Made by a program: the position numbers and the translations under genes. Shown piece after piece: positions 47,493 through 59,138 of a stretch of 64,000 bases of DNA. How positions within the stretch are numbered: the first letter of the stretch is position 1; every line of letters starts with the position of its first letter. Under the pieces are notes generated by a model. The model did not search any database. It was not told the origin of the DNA and saw only the letters and a program-made list of their open reading frames with translations. Where the stretch lies: the NCBI GenBank assembly GCA_030435675.1, contig CM059621.1:13206001-13270000 (forward strand), written 5' to 3'. The stretch is from Steinernema hermaphroditum. Taxonomy: Eukaryota; Nematoda; Chromadorea; Rhabditida; Steinernematidae.

Positions 47493-50400
47493 TCACTGCG
47501 CACCGTCGAGCATTTGGTGTTTTATTCTGAGCGGCACCCGATCGATCGGATCGAGCGCGCAGATGATTTGTGGGAGCCAGACGAGCGCGTGGAAGAGGCC
47601 GATGACGTTGACGAGAACGACCGTTTGGAAGAATACGCGCACGAGATAGGCCTTAATTAGGGGCAGCGTGACCATGGCGATCAGCGTAGAGAGACCGGCT
47701 TGCAGCACGGGATATCCGACCACCGCCAAAGTGTCGATTACCTGAATTCGCCGAACAATACGGAAATCCGAGAACAAAAACGGACCTTTCGCTGAGCGGT
47801 CAACTCCTCTGATCGATGGTAACGGTAGCAGATGTGGATGCTGAAGTCGACGGCGAGACCGATGGCCATGACGATGCATCCCATGGAGACGGAGTCGAGG
47901 TCACTACCCCAGAGGGAGAGGAAGCCACAGACGCCGCAGGAGATGGAGAGAAGCGACCAGGTCATCACGAAGACGGACTGCTTGTCCGGCAGGAAGAAGG
48001 TGGAGATGAAGGCCATGACGGCGATGGCCGAGCCGATGGACTGCATGCTGGACGGGGCGATCGATTTGCGCTGGTCGATGAGGAAGGGCGAGAAGATGCC
48101 CGAGAGGAACATGTCGAACTCGGGGTACTCGGAGATGATCTTTCGCCAGTGGAACAGCTCGGCCTGGCGCTTGTCCCACGAGTCGAGACCGTAGAAGCTG
48201 GTCTGGAAGCTGAAGGCCGAGACGCAGGGTTCTCCGTCGGGGATGCTGTCGTTAATCTTCACCTTGCCTGAAAGGATGGCCAGTTTTGCAAGAAGCTGTG
48301 TGAATCGTTGAGATCCCAAACAAGATAAGTAAAAAAGAACTAGAGCTCTTCGAGGGCAAATGGAGCACTTACCTCTGTACTGAACATAGTCAATCTGGTT
48401 GAAGAAATTGTTCAGAAGCTTCCTGTTGTAGAATCCGCTGTCGTAGTCGACTTCGGGGAAGTCGTTCAAATACTGCTGGTACTGCCACACCCACATGTTT
48501 GTGGAGACTCGTCCGATACTGTAGTCCGTGTGTTCGAGTCGGAAAACGAGTTCGTTGAGGCGAGCACGTTGGCCGGCGTCGCGGAGATCAGGAGGGTTCA
48601 TCACATGGAAGGTTGGCATCACGTTGTCAGCCCAGATATATTTATCTGCAATTCACAGATGTTGGTTTGAGGTACAGGAATCTAGTGTTTTCCAGTTCAA
48701 TACAATACTACTTACAGAATAAAACTGATCGATTCACATTTACTCAAAAATAGACCAAACCATTGAGATCTCTATAGTAATGTATGAATCACCGAAAAGC
48801 CCATAAAGCGATCCTTACTTTAATTTATCCACCTCCCACCTACTTAAAGCTGATCTATCAACTCACCGGCAAGATGTACGAAAGTCTGAATCGGCGAGTC
48901 ATCTCTGATGTACTTCTTCGGGCTGATGTCGACCATGATGTTCGAGCAACCGTAGATGCTGAGGAAGACGTAGCCGACAAAAAGGACCCAGCTGGCGGCC
49001 ATCACTTCTTTGCGAAGAATAAACGGCGCCAGTTTATACTCGAAGAACCAGTGCATCAGGGTTGCTGAAAGAGAAACGTTTCCAGCAGTCACCAATTTCG
49101 ATCATTACGTGTGTTGTCAACCTCCGCTGGCGCCTCCTGTTCAGCGTCGACGTCAACGTCGTCGTTCTTCTTCTTGCACTTCTCGTAGTAGCAGCTCATG
49201 AGTCCGCCCCTCTCCTCCTTCATGCCTCCGTAGACCATGAAGGCCGAGAAGAAGGTCACTTGGAAGACGTAGTCCATCATGACTCCGATGGCGGTGAGCA
49301 TGCAGAAGTCACCCACGGCCGGGGTGGAGCAAAGGAAGTAGCCAAGGGCTGAACCGATGAATATAATTCGAAAGTTGTAGCGAAAGCGATTACCAAAGCA
49401 GCCGAAGTTGGTCAAGGAGGTGACAGTGATACTGGCTCCGGCATCTCCCATCGTGTGGCCCATTCGCTTTTCGACCGAATCTTTGGGGTTCGATGTTCTC
49501 CATGCGCCCAGGAGAAGGAAAGCGTCGTCCACACCTAAATGAGGCTCGTCACTGCAAGCACTTTTCTTTATGATAGCAATGTAAAAATTGTTGGTGAAGG
49601 AGGTGACGGTTAGCAGTGCAAAAATTTTAAATTATCGAACTGAAATATTCCAGGCTTTCTGGGAGCCAGGACGATCATTGCGCCAGCAGCGACGGCCAAG
49701 AACTCAGCTCATTCAGCGAACCTCAAAGAGAGCGAGTGGACAGACCGCCTCCGACATAAGTTCACCACAAGAGGGGTGAATCTTTAAGCCTATTCATTAA
49801 ATATTAAGCCGGAAAAATTTTATAATCGATCAAGCCGTTGTTGAGTATTAACGCCCGCAAAAATCTCATGACATGCCCTTCAATCTCAAAGATGTCCGAG
49901 CTTTATAACGAATTTACACGTCGTTTAGTTATATAATTAAAGCACTGATTTTCATTTGTTGAGTTATTAACGTCCACAAAAATTATCACTAAAAAAACAA
50001 ATAAAAAGTTCTCCCTCACAGGTTTCACATTACCAAAATTCTCATTTTATTACTGAAAACATTCAACCCCAACGATCACCAACAGACTCAAGGATTCCTT
50101 TCCATTCTAATTGAATCAGGTTCTGAGATTAACGGATGAGATCGGCTGAGTCGATTGGCCAACCGCTTAAACGGCTTATACGCATATACGGCTGAGTTCC
50201 TGCCTCTGGTTCCGATCCGTTTTGAGTTTGAGTTTATCTCTTCCATGAAACTGTTTAGTCTCGTTTTATTCAAAAATTTCGCTGGCCAGCAGTAATTTAA
50301 AATAAGGCATCATTTCTGAATAAAAGCAGACAAACGTCGTAATGATATCTGCCTGATGAATTTACACGTCGTTTAGTTATATAATGAAAGTACTGATTTT

Positions 50401-53400
50401 CTCTTGTTGAGTTATTGACGTCCACAAAAATTATTAAAGTTTAAAATTAAAGTTTATCTCTTGAATGAAACTGTTTAGTCTCGTTTTATTCAAAAATTTC
50501 GCTGGCCAGCAGTAATTTAAAATAAGGCAACCTTTCCTGAATAAAAGCAGACAAACGTCGTAATGATATCTGCCTGATGAATTTACACGTCGTTTAGTTA
50601 TATAATGAAAGTACTGATTTTCTCTTGTTGAGTTATTGACGTCCACAAAAATTATTAAAGTTTAAAATTAAAGTTTATCTCTTGAATGAAACTGTTTAGT
50701 CTCGTTTTATTCAAAAATTTCGCTGGCCAGCAGTAATTTAAAATAAGGCATCATTTCTGAATAAAAGCAGACAAACGTCGTAATGATATCTGCCTGATGA
50801 ATTTACACGTCGTTTAGTTATATAATGAAAGTACTGATTTTCTCTTGTTGAGTTATTGACGTCCACAAAAATTATTAAAGTTTAAAATTAAAGTTTATCT
50901 CTTGAATGAAACTGTTTAGTCTCGTTTTATTCAAAAATTTCGCTGGCCAGCAGTAATTTAAAATAAGGCATCATTTCTGAATAAAAGCAGACAAACGTCG
51001 TAATGATATCTGCCTGATGAATTTACACGTCGTTTAGTTATATAATGAAAGTACTGATTTTCTCTTGTTGAGTTATTGACGTCCACAAAAATTATTAAAG
51101 TTTAAAATTAAAGTTTATCTCTTGAATGAAACTGTTTAGTCTCGTTTTATTCAAAAATTTCGCTGGCCAGCAGTAATTTAAAATAAGGCAACCTTTCCTG
51201 AATAAAAGCAGACAAACGTCGTAATGATATCTGCCTGATGAATTTACACGTCGTTTAGTTATATAGTTATAATTAAAGTACTGATTTTCTCTTGTTCAGT
51301 TATTGACGTCCACAAAAATTATCGCTGAAAAAAAACAAATAAAAAGTACTCCCTCAAAGGTTTCAAATCACCAAAATCCTCAGTATATTGATGTAAAACG
51401 ATCATCAATGGAACGATCAAAGGTTCATTCCTATTCTAATTTTATTTTCTGTTACGCTGTACGCTGTATTTACTTCAAAAATTCTACTGACCAACGGTAA
51501 CTTAATCTAAGGCGCCGGTTATACTGAATCCGAAATATGAAACAGACGGTTATTTGTGGTAGTGAATGATAATAAGAACGAGCTGAATGCCAGTCATTGA
51601 ACCACACTTACCGACAGCCAAAATAAGGAAAGGCATAGTGCTTGAGACAGGGTTGAATGGCAATCCGAAGAAGAAGGTGATTCCGAAGGTGCACACCAAA
51701 GAGAGAATCACGGAAATGACTCCGATGTAGGCCTCCATAGGCTTCGACTTTCTCTTATCGGTCGACCAGTTGGAGAAGATGACGAACAGCATCAGTTGGA
51801 TGGAGACGGGGATGGCGAAGGGCACAGAGTTCAGAATGATCAGATTCAGTTCGTCGTCCATGGCCTTGTCACTAAACACTTGCTGTCGAAAGAAACTCGT
51901 TGAACCAGCACATACTTGTGGGGAATCCACTGAATGTCAGTTTCTGCCGTTTTCTGATCCCAGAACTTGTTTAACTTCTGGCGGAAGGGCATGTAGGCCA
52001 GCTCGGCTTCGGGCGTCGATTCGAAGTTGATGAACCAGTGGATGGTGAGGACGCGCGCCCCGATGATCTCGTGCTTCTCTCCGGTGACGTTGACTCCGTA
52101 CACTACCTGCAAAGGGACCGGGAGCGCTTATGAGCAACGCTTTCTGAGTTACATTTCCGATGTCTTTTGGTCGATTGAAGAGATACATGACGGGGTAGGA
52201 GAGCTGAATGTTTGGATTCTTTCGTCCTTCGCCGTCGCGGAACAGAAGGTCGGCGTGCTTCAGCCACACGTTCAGGTTGTTGTTGCATTTCTAGAATGAA
52301 AAAGCTGATTCGAACTTCTTTAGATGAAAAGACTACTAACTCAAAAATATACAAGGGTGCTGATTTCCCATATAAAGAAACAGTAAAAATATGTATTTTA
52401 AGTTTTAGTTTCCTTTGTATTTTCAATAACACCACATTCAGACACTCTAGCAGCAAAAATGCAAGTAATGCGATGAACGTGTTTCTAAAAAAGGTCACCG
52501 AAAAAGAAAAAGGGACAGGAGTTTTACGAGTTTATCTTCTCGTATCAAAGACTAAAGACTCAAGACTCAGGACGTTCAGTGCACCCACAAGGACGACCGC
52601 TCATTCAATTCATTCGGCGAACCTTAGAGAGAGCGAGTAGACGACCCGACCGATCGCTAGAGACAGAAATGCAAGACTCAAACAAAAAAAAACAATGGAA
52701 AAATAGTTAATCAAGTACTTATGTGTCAAACTTCAGCAAAATCAACATGTTGCATATTATCTCCCCTTGGAATAAGATGTGACACGATTCAGAGAATACT
52801 ATTTTATAAAAATCATCAAAATGCGGCTTTTGGCTTTCAATCCATGGCTAATAGTGTTGTTTTCTTCTTTTTGTGATTGTGGTTACCAATTTGTAGGTTT
52901 CAATACAAGGCTGTATGTATCGTAAACGCAAATTCCAAACCTTGATGATTAAAAATTTGCAACTCTTCCCACACCTTATTTCAAAACATACCTGGTCGTT
53001 ACCCTCCTTTCTGCAGAAGTCCTCCAACGTCCACGTTCTCCCGTTGAAATCGTTCGTCACCTTCATCATCTCCAGCGTAAAGTTGTAGAGCAGCCCGAGG
53101 GTGTCGCTTTGCAGGAGGTTCCTGTACTCCTTGTGCACCACATAGTACCGGATGATGTCGGTGTGCCTGGGCGCTGACCTCTTCGCTACGTCTTTGGTCA
53201 CATTGAGGGTCAGATCGCCGACCGGCATACGGTTGAATTCCTGCTCGCGCAGGAACTCTGTCTTGACCGGAGCATCGTGAGGTACGAAAAGTTTGAAGAG
53301 ATCAAGGTTGATTTGAATATAGGCGATTCCCGGGGCGCAGAGGACGACGAAGAGTAGCGAGGCGATGAGAATCTTGCCAGGGTGGCGCGCCACAAAGCAG

Positions 53401-53471
53401 CCATAGCTGTGGAAGCCGGCGGCGAAGAGGTCCTCGAACCTCCGGCCGAGTTCGTCCAAGCGCGGAGCCAT
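47493..53471 (-). CDS. Patched-related (PTR) transmembrane protein (883 aa)
   Basis: A nematode patched-related protein of the RND-type, sterol-sensing-domain superfamily, expected as a 12-pass plasma or endomembrane protein. Ten exons in phase: 52992-53471, 52153-52290, 51916-52106, 51612-51871, 49394-49534, 49109-49348, 48867-49064, 48373-48645, 47786-48267, 47493-47741 (2652 nt). The first membrane span is at about residues 34-55, followed by a large ectodomain (55-270). The sterol-sensing-like bundle begins near FAIPVSIQLMLFVIF, with the diagnostic GVDDAFLLLGAW at about 356-368. A second half follows, with VDFSIHICYRYH at about 780-791, the counterpart of GVDDAF in repeat 2. The length fits the family (about 850-1000). 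AATAAA on this strand is at 47461-47466. Intron 4 (2.08 kb) is full of repeats. Flanked by two grl genes. No ptr number can be assigned without a tree. Confidence 0.93.
49650..49760 (+). repeat. R1 tail fragment in ptr intron 4
   Basis: TTTCTGGGAGCC, then CGATCATTGCGCCAGCAGCG, then GAGAGCGAGTGGAC: the last part of R1 with a decayed end. Confidence 0.55.
50225..51345 (+). repeat. Satellite array in ptr intron 4, 220/221-bp unit
   Basis: The segment GAATTTACACGTCGTTTAGT begins successive units at 50358, 50579, 50799, 51019 and 51240, giving periods of 221, 220, 220 and 221 bp. Two unit types differ at one site: GGCATCATTTCTGAA (220 bp) and GGCAACCTTTCCTGAA (221 bp). Otherwise the units are almost identical. 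A related single block lies at about 49905-50012 in the same intron, and others at 46970-47226 beyond the gene's 3' end. Confidence 0.92.
52571..52674 (+). repeat. R1 tail fragment in ptr intron 1
   Basis: It carries AAGGACGACCGCTCATTCAA, GAGAGAGCGAGTAGACGACC, CGACCGATCGCTAGAGACAG and AAATGCAAG, matching the end of R1. Confidence 0.6.
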
Positions 53472-54732
53472 CGGAAGGACGAAAAACGTGGATCGATGCG
53501 GTGGAGAGGCCGGTTGAAAGTGTGGATGAATCCGAGACGCGCGAGACGAATAACGGGGTCAGAGCCTGTGGGCGAGCGAAGAAGTCTTTCGTCTTCCCGA
53601 TTCGGGTCAACTCGCGCGCGCCGACGCTCGCGAGGATTTAAGTTCGGCGGAAAGGGGTGCGCGCCGGACTTAATTGAAACTATCCGTTGTTACAACACCC
53701 GCGAAATCCACTTCTTCGCGAAATCGCGCGGTCTGTGGGCTGGGCAGGAAGACGGGATCGGAAAAATTCCTGCGGCGGCAGCGAAGGATGAAGTGTCGGG
53801 AAATCAAAGATGACTAATCACGGATCGACTTAGGAAGATCTAATGGTGCTGTTGCTGATCTTATCTTGGCTATGTCACGTACTTGATACCAACCGCTGTA
53901 TAGTTGTTTTTGAGGCGTCTGTTTTCGAATTGAATATTTCCAACAATATGAGAACATGATTACACCAATATGTACACAAAAATAAAAAATTTATCTGATC
54001 TGAAAGGATAGAATATCAATCACAGAACTCACATGACCCCTAATTGTGAAACAGTCGATTGAAATAAGTGGTTTGGAATGAAAACTAATTGAAAATCTTC
54101 TTGAACGGTGGAAAGGAACCAGTGCCCTTGTGATTTCTATCTCAATTTCAGCTGAATCTGATCGTTTTTGAAAAGCAATTATGTCACATTCCGCTGAACG
54201 AATCCATCAATTTTAAAATTCGATTCGAATATGGATGAAGCTGTGCTCAACTAAAGGGCAGAGGTCAAGAATCATCGAGAAATGAGCGGTCATCAGGCGG
54301 CGTTTGCCAAGTGACCGGTTAATCTCGAAAATAGGACAGCATAAAGAGGGGATCTGTTTATGCACTTTCGGCGTGGTTTCGCATAACCAGCGTTAAGTCG
54401 GAAATCAAAAACACAGTGTTGCTTGCCAATACTTGCCAAAACAGTACTTGCCTTACTTTACTTACAGTACAGTAAGCGTTGTATTGATTTGTCAAACTTG
54501 CCTAGCTTCGTCACCGAAGGCAAGGCGCATCGTCCAAACTGATCTACTTCCTTTTTTCCGCAACTATCCTAAAGAATGCCTTGTCGAGTTCCTTGAACTT
54601 TTCGTTGTATTGTGTCAACGCAGCTGTGGAAAGCGCCACGAAAGATGGTGAAAGAAATGCCGTTACACACTGATTGACTAATGTGATAAGGAAACGATAA
54701 GACCTAGTACCATCGAAGCAATTGACATCCAA

Positions 54733-54803
54733 GCCTCATTGGCTCAGGGGCAGAGCGTCTGTCTAGTAAACAGAAGGTCGCTGGTTCGATTCCAGCATAG
54801 GCA
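54733..54803 (+). tRNA. tRNA-Thr (AGT)-like gene, acceptor stem defective
   Basis: A D arm (GCTC...GAGC), an anticodon loop CTAGTAA with anticodon AGT (threonine), and a T arm (GCTGG TTCGATT CCAGC) are all present. Internal promoter boxes are recognisable: TGGCTCAGGGG and GGTTCGATTCC. TTTT follows at 54807-54810. The 5' acceptor strand GCCTCAT should pair with ATGAGGC, but the sequence has ATAGGC, one base short, leaving a bulged C. It may be a functional variant with a bulge or a recent tRNA pseudogene. Confidence 0.75.
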
Positions 54804-55019
54804 TCGTTTTGCTGATCTCCAAGCAATACAACAGATACATTACATTTCTTACATACTAGAAACAGAAAGACTTTTCTCTCCAAAAACAATACGCGGAGAT
54901 TGTCTAGTAGGAATGTACTCGTAACGTTTTTTTTATTTTGTTATCATGGTCTCAAAATGTAGAAAGAATCCAAAAATCCATTAAAAAGGATCAAAAAGCA
55001 GGATCCGTCCAAGTGCCAT

Positions 55020-55340
55020 GTTGTGTTACCGTCAGTGTTTCCAAATGGCTTAGTTATATAACAGGCTATGGAGACACGTAGCAGGTAGCTATCACTCACT
55101 ACTATGTCCATATGCTGACTCCACGAGCTCATTTCTACTTTACGGAATAGAGGCCAAAAGTGGGAAAAACTGACCCTTGGATTCTCAAAAAGAACGACTG
55201 CTCGAGGCCGTATGTTTCAAAGCTGACCTCTACAATGGCTCTCCACTTTGAGCTCAGAGGTTCCCATTCCCATTGAACCAAACATTTTTTGACTCGAAAT
55301 CCGCGTATTCTACGAACGAGGTCTCCGGCTGCTGCCCATA
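55020..55340 (+). repeat. Dispersed repeat R3, copy 2
   Basis: It matches 35160-35540 in order and strand, sharing GACTCCACGAGCTCA, CCACTTTGAGCTCAGAG and TATTCTACGAAC with small gaps. Terminal features are not evident. Confidence 0.55.
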
Positions 55341-56075
55341 AAATGGGCTGTGGTCCAGTCAAACAGTCAATACCTTGAGTGAGATCGATGTTAATAGAAT
55401 GTCATAATTTTTGTAATATTTTCAATGCAGCAACTCAATATTTTTACGATATTTAGCCCCTGAGTGAAACCGTTTAGCGCGTTGTTTTAGTGCAGTGAAC
55501 GGTCGCCATGCATTGCTCTTGATATTGGACGTCCCTGACGGCATCTCGAGATTTCGAAACTGCATATGGTATCACTTGCGTGATGGCATCCGAACATGAA
55601 AGGTGAGCCGATACCTTAAGTGGTGTTACTTAGATAAACAATCATCGTAAAAGTGACCAACAATCCAATATGTACTCGATGGCCGATCCATTTTAATCGA
55701 CATTATGATTTTCAAGATCCATATCAACGACGGAAATGCACGTATCCTTGTAACTTCAATGAAGTTAGTGTATTCCTCTATTTAATACAATTTGCACACT
55801 CTTGCAGTGCAACTTTCCTTTACTGGCTTTCATTTCCCTGAAGGTTCAAATCAGCGTACAGTGTTCGAAGACGCGTGATCTTATTGCGTCAGCGCCACAT
55901 CCGAATGTCGCACGTCCACCGCTGGCGGCTGATAAGAACAACTTTGACTGTTTTCGTATCTAACAACCTGATCGCGATTATTGTTATCGCTAACAGATTC
56001 TCACTAATCTGTCTGCTATCCATACAATAGCCGCCTAAGGCGACAAAGCGCCCAAACTGGTCGCCTCTTGGACCG

Positions 56076-56082
56076 TATATAA
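56076..56082 (+). promoter_or_regulatory. TATA box of grl gene 2
   Basis: TATATAA lies 43 bp upstream of the start codon at 56125, leaving room for a very short 5' untranslated region. The flanks are GC-rich. Confidence 0.55.
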
Positions 56083-56124
56083 CGGGCGAAGCCGAGCAGC
56101 AATCATCATCACCCAACGGCTCCA

Positions 56125-56846
56125 ATGGTCTCAGCAGCCCACTGTGTTCTCTTCCTCGCCCTCGCGGTTCCCCTCGCCAACGCCCTCTTCTTCGGCGGCC
56201 TCGGAGGTGCCGGTGGCGGCCCCGGTGGCGGCTGTGGAGGCTGCGGCGGAGGAGGAGGAGGTTGCGGAGGAGGATGTGGCGGAGGATGTGGCGGTGGCGG
56301 AGGAGGCTGCGGATGTGGCCGCAAGAAGCGTGAGGCCATCGAGGAGGCCGACATCGTCTACTCGGAGAAGCTGCTTCCCGAGGAGAAATGCAACAACGAG
56401 ACCCTCAAGCGAATCATCAAAAACGTAGCGTTCTCTCTGTTGACCTACCGTAACTCATCGACTTTTAGGGCTTGGCCGACGATGTCGCCACCACCCTCAA
56501 CAACCTCAACGACGTGCTCAACCGCAAAACGCCTGACTACGTGATCATCTGCGGCCCCACCACCCAGAAGTGGTACCAGTTCGTGACCAAGATCAAGAAC
56601 TTCTGCGCCGTTGGCAACGAGAAGGTCGTCTGCACCGTCTTCACCACCCGCGCCCAGGAGCGCTTCAAGCCCGTCGTCGAGGAGACGCACGAAGAGACCG
56701 AGCAATTGCCCCAGGGCACCGACACCGAAGGACTCAAGGCGGAAAAGACCGACCCTAAGGAGCCGAAGATCGACGAGAAGACCGGCAAGGAGACCGAAGA
56801 GTCGCAGCAGGACCGCGAACTCAAGTCAAAGGTCAAGGTTCACTAG
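56125..56846 (+). CDS. Ground-like (grl) hedgehog-related secreted protein, gene 2 (225 aa)
   Basis: A secreted ground-like family protein. Two exons (56125-56424, 56469-56846) join in phase 0 over a 44-nt intron. The signal peptide (MVSAAHCVLFLALAVPLANA) is followed by a Gly/Cys repeat region (about 22-65) made of GGGC and GGCGG units, then CGRKKREA, a probable furin-type cleavage site. The ground-like domain (about 85-170) contains CNNETLKRII, DYVIICGPTTQKW, FCAVGNEKVVCTVF. A highly charged tail of about 55 residues (rich in E, K, D, T) follows, which gene 1 lacks. The intron sits at the same place as in gene 1 (after the first helix), supporting common descent. AATAAA is at 56901-56906. 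Confidence 0.9.
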
Positions 56847-56983
56847 AAACAGAGAATGTAGGACATATAGAGCTAGTTGCTGCAAATGTTTAGAATGCCT
56901 AATAAATAATTTTTTTGCTCGAGAGTTCTTCTTTGTTCACGTCTTTGGCCTCTAAGCCTTGTATGACACCAAGTTAGAGACAA

Positions 56984-57096
56984 AACAGAGGATGTCTCTT
57001 GCAGCCGACTTCAATTCTAGTGCATCGTCAATGTCGAACCGGTCGACGGTGGCGCTCTTTACAGGGCATCTGGGAATCGGCGAACCTCCGAAAATA
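56984..57096 (+). repeat. GC-rich dispersed segment related to 6540-6662
   Basis: It has ACAGAGGATGTCTCTTGCAG, ATGTCGAACCGGTCGACGG and GGCATCTGGGAATCGGCGAA in the same order as the minus strand at 6540-6662. Confidence 0.4.
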
Positions 57097-57789
57097 GCGA
57101 GGAATCCGCTTACGGTGCCCATTTTCTTCCTTCCGATGTATCCATATCCTGTACCTCATGTATAGCAATCTCCCAACACCTTGCCCTTTCCCTTTGAATA
57201 CGAGCAGGTACAAAAAGCAGCAGAGAACAAGCTCGGCCATTTTCCCTCGACACGATAATCTCGCGACCGCTCACGTCAGCAAATATCCGATTAATTTTTG
57301 GTGTAAACAATCGTTTTAAGCTGGGAGATGGTTACTGTCTGTCACCGTCTTAACATCTTCAGCAGCAATTTCGCATTTTGGAAGTTTGATAAAAGCCTAA
57401 TGAGCACATAATTTGAAGAATCTCTTTTTTGGCTGTCATCTACTTCGGGCGAATGCGCACTATTTACGTCCCAGAAGCATATTATGGGCACAAGATGATT
57501 TGCTTGACAATCTCCTTAAAGAACATTTCTTTAAATAGCGCGTGGTCTTTGATGATTTGGTTGCTTCCGTGGAGCTACCGTTCCTATTGACTCCGTTAAT
57601 CATTTCGCACTATCGTCGAAACAGCTGGTGAACGCTCGAAACGTCATACTGGTCCAAAGAAGCTGCACATTCATTCGACGAGTTTACGAGTTTATTTCTC
57701 GTATCTAAGGCTTACGCCTTGCGAGACGTCATATATATGCATAAGAAACACATTGTCACTCCGTAGTCGCCGGTTTTCTTCTGGCTTCG

Positions 57790-58277
57790 GCACATCAGAG
57801 TAGAACACAGCGATCCCATCAGTGTGCGCGAGGATCAGAGATTTTTATCAGAGATTCCGATGACGGTGGAGCACAGTGCATCTGTCTTCAACTCGGGTGG
57901 CGGCGCGGACGTCGGAGTTGAAGAGCTTCTTCGGCAATTTCTGCGGAAAACACGCGAAGAACGGCATCCGGATGAAACGCGTCGGTGGAGCACAACGGAC
58001 GAACCGGGAACCATCAGGGCAGCTGGCTGCGCGGACTTTCAGCGAGACTTCGACTTCTTTGGCGGCGCGGGTGGAGTCGGGCGGCAGTGACTAGCTTCTT
58101 GGCAAGACGGTGGAACTACGGCTCCCTGGTGTTCCAGGCCTTCTGGGAGCCGGAAGCGATCATTGCACCAACAACGACGGCCGAGAACGACCGCTCACTC
58201 AACTCATTCGGCTCAGATAGCCTCAGAGAGAGAGCGAGTGGACGACCCGACCGATCGCTGGGGACACAAATGAAAGC
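57790..58277 (+). mobile_element. Dispersed element R1, long copy
   Basis: It begins with CGATCCCATCAGTGTGCGCG (compare CTATCCCATCAATGTGCGCG at 4828), contains GACGTCGGAGTTGAAGAG, and ends with the complete R1 tail (AACGACGGCCGAGAACGACC through GGGGACACAAATGAAAGCCC). The middle differs from the 4.7-kb copy, so subfamilies or recombination exist. Flanking duplications were not found by eye. Confidence 0.55.
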
Positions 58278-58429
58278 CCATTCATTCGACACCTTGGTGA
58301 ATATGGTACATCCATGCAGGAAGCCCAAAAATACTCGATGCTTTTACTATTAGGAATTATTTAAATCAGAATACCTCTTGGACAAACAGGTAGAATGGTT
58401 TAAGTGAGGGAGGTGGAAGTTATTGGGTT

Positions 58430-58650
58430 GTTACATTGAAAATGGCGCCAAAACCCTTTCCCAACCGCGCAAGGCCGTATGCTTCCAAGTTCATCCTTAC
58501 AACATTTTAAGCGAAGATGCTCTTCTTCGCAGGACAGGTCGGCCTTCCTTCGCCTTGACACACAATTGTCCCTTTCTACTCAAAACGATATCCGTGGAAA
58601 ACGTTTGAAATAAGACAAAGAGGTCGAAAATTGGACTTTATGTTCCTTGA
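58430..58650 (+). repeat. Dispersed repeat R3, fragment
   Basis: It shares GAGGCCGTATG.TTC-like and AATAAGACAAAGAGGTC blocks with the 55-kb and 35-kb copies respectively. Diverged. Confidence 0.4.
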
Positions 58651-59138
58651 CACTAACCCTTCTATAACATTGAAGGAGAGAGCTGACGTTCTGGATGCGC
58701 ATTGATCTTGGACTAGCCATTTCAGAGGTGTAACCCATGAATGAAACATGCGTGATTATATCCGCAAGGATTCACAGAAATCACGCGCCATTGTTAATGT
58801 AACAACCCCGTTTCTTCAGATCTTCTTTCACGGCTTGGTTGCGTACGAATCTTTCAAATTAAACCGATTCTGGGGGTGTTCCTACAGTTGTATTAATAAA
58901 ATATATTACGACTAATGATTTTTTTGATATTTTCCTTTCCCTAAGTTCATCCACGATGGAACTGAGTGCTCACATTGGAGAGATGAATGGACCACACCTG
59001 TGATCCCTGCTCCTTCACCCTAGTCCCTAAAGATCACATCAACAACACGCTAGAGATTTATTCGATTGCACAAAGCAAGAGAGGAAAGATGTTTAGGTAG
59101 AATGTGTGGTGGGAGATTTCGAGAGATCGTGAAAGCGA

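Larger units (their letters stand above)
53472..56075. other. Intergenic between ptr and grl gene 2
   Basis: 53480-53800 is GC-rich and is the presumed ptr promoter. The tRNA-like gene (54733-54803) and repeat R3 copy 2 (55020-55340) lie here. The rest is AT-rich with no gene that I can support. Confidence 0.45.
56847..59138. other. Intergenic, repeats only
   Basis: 56984-57096 is related to 6540-6662. R1 with its upstream segment lies at about 57790-58277, and an R3 piece at about 58430-58650. The rest is AT-rich with no gene. The poly(A) signal of NHR F (AATAAA on the minus strand) is at 59057-59062. Confidence 0.45.

Noticed and set aside
47816..48271. 151-codon plus-strand frame rich in Asp, Gly and Glu
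   Set aside because: Exact antisense of ptr exon 9; an artefact of its codon bias.
50225..51345. Regular repeats that could suggest a CRISPR array
   Set aside because: Units are contiguous 220-bp tandem copies without spacers, in a eukaryotic intron.
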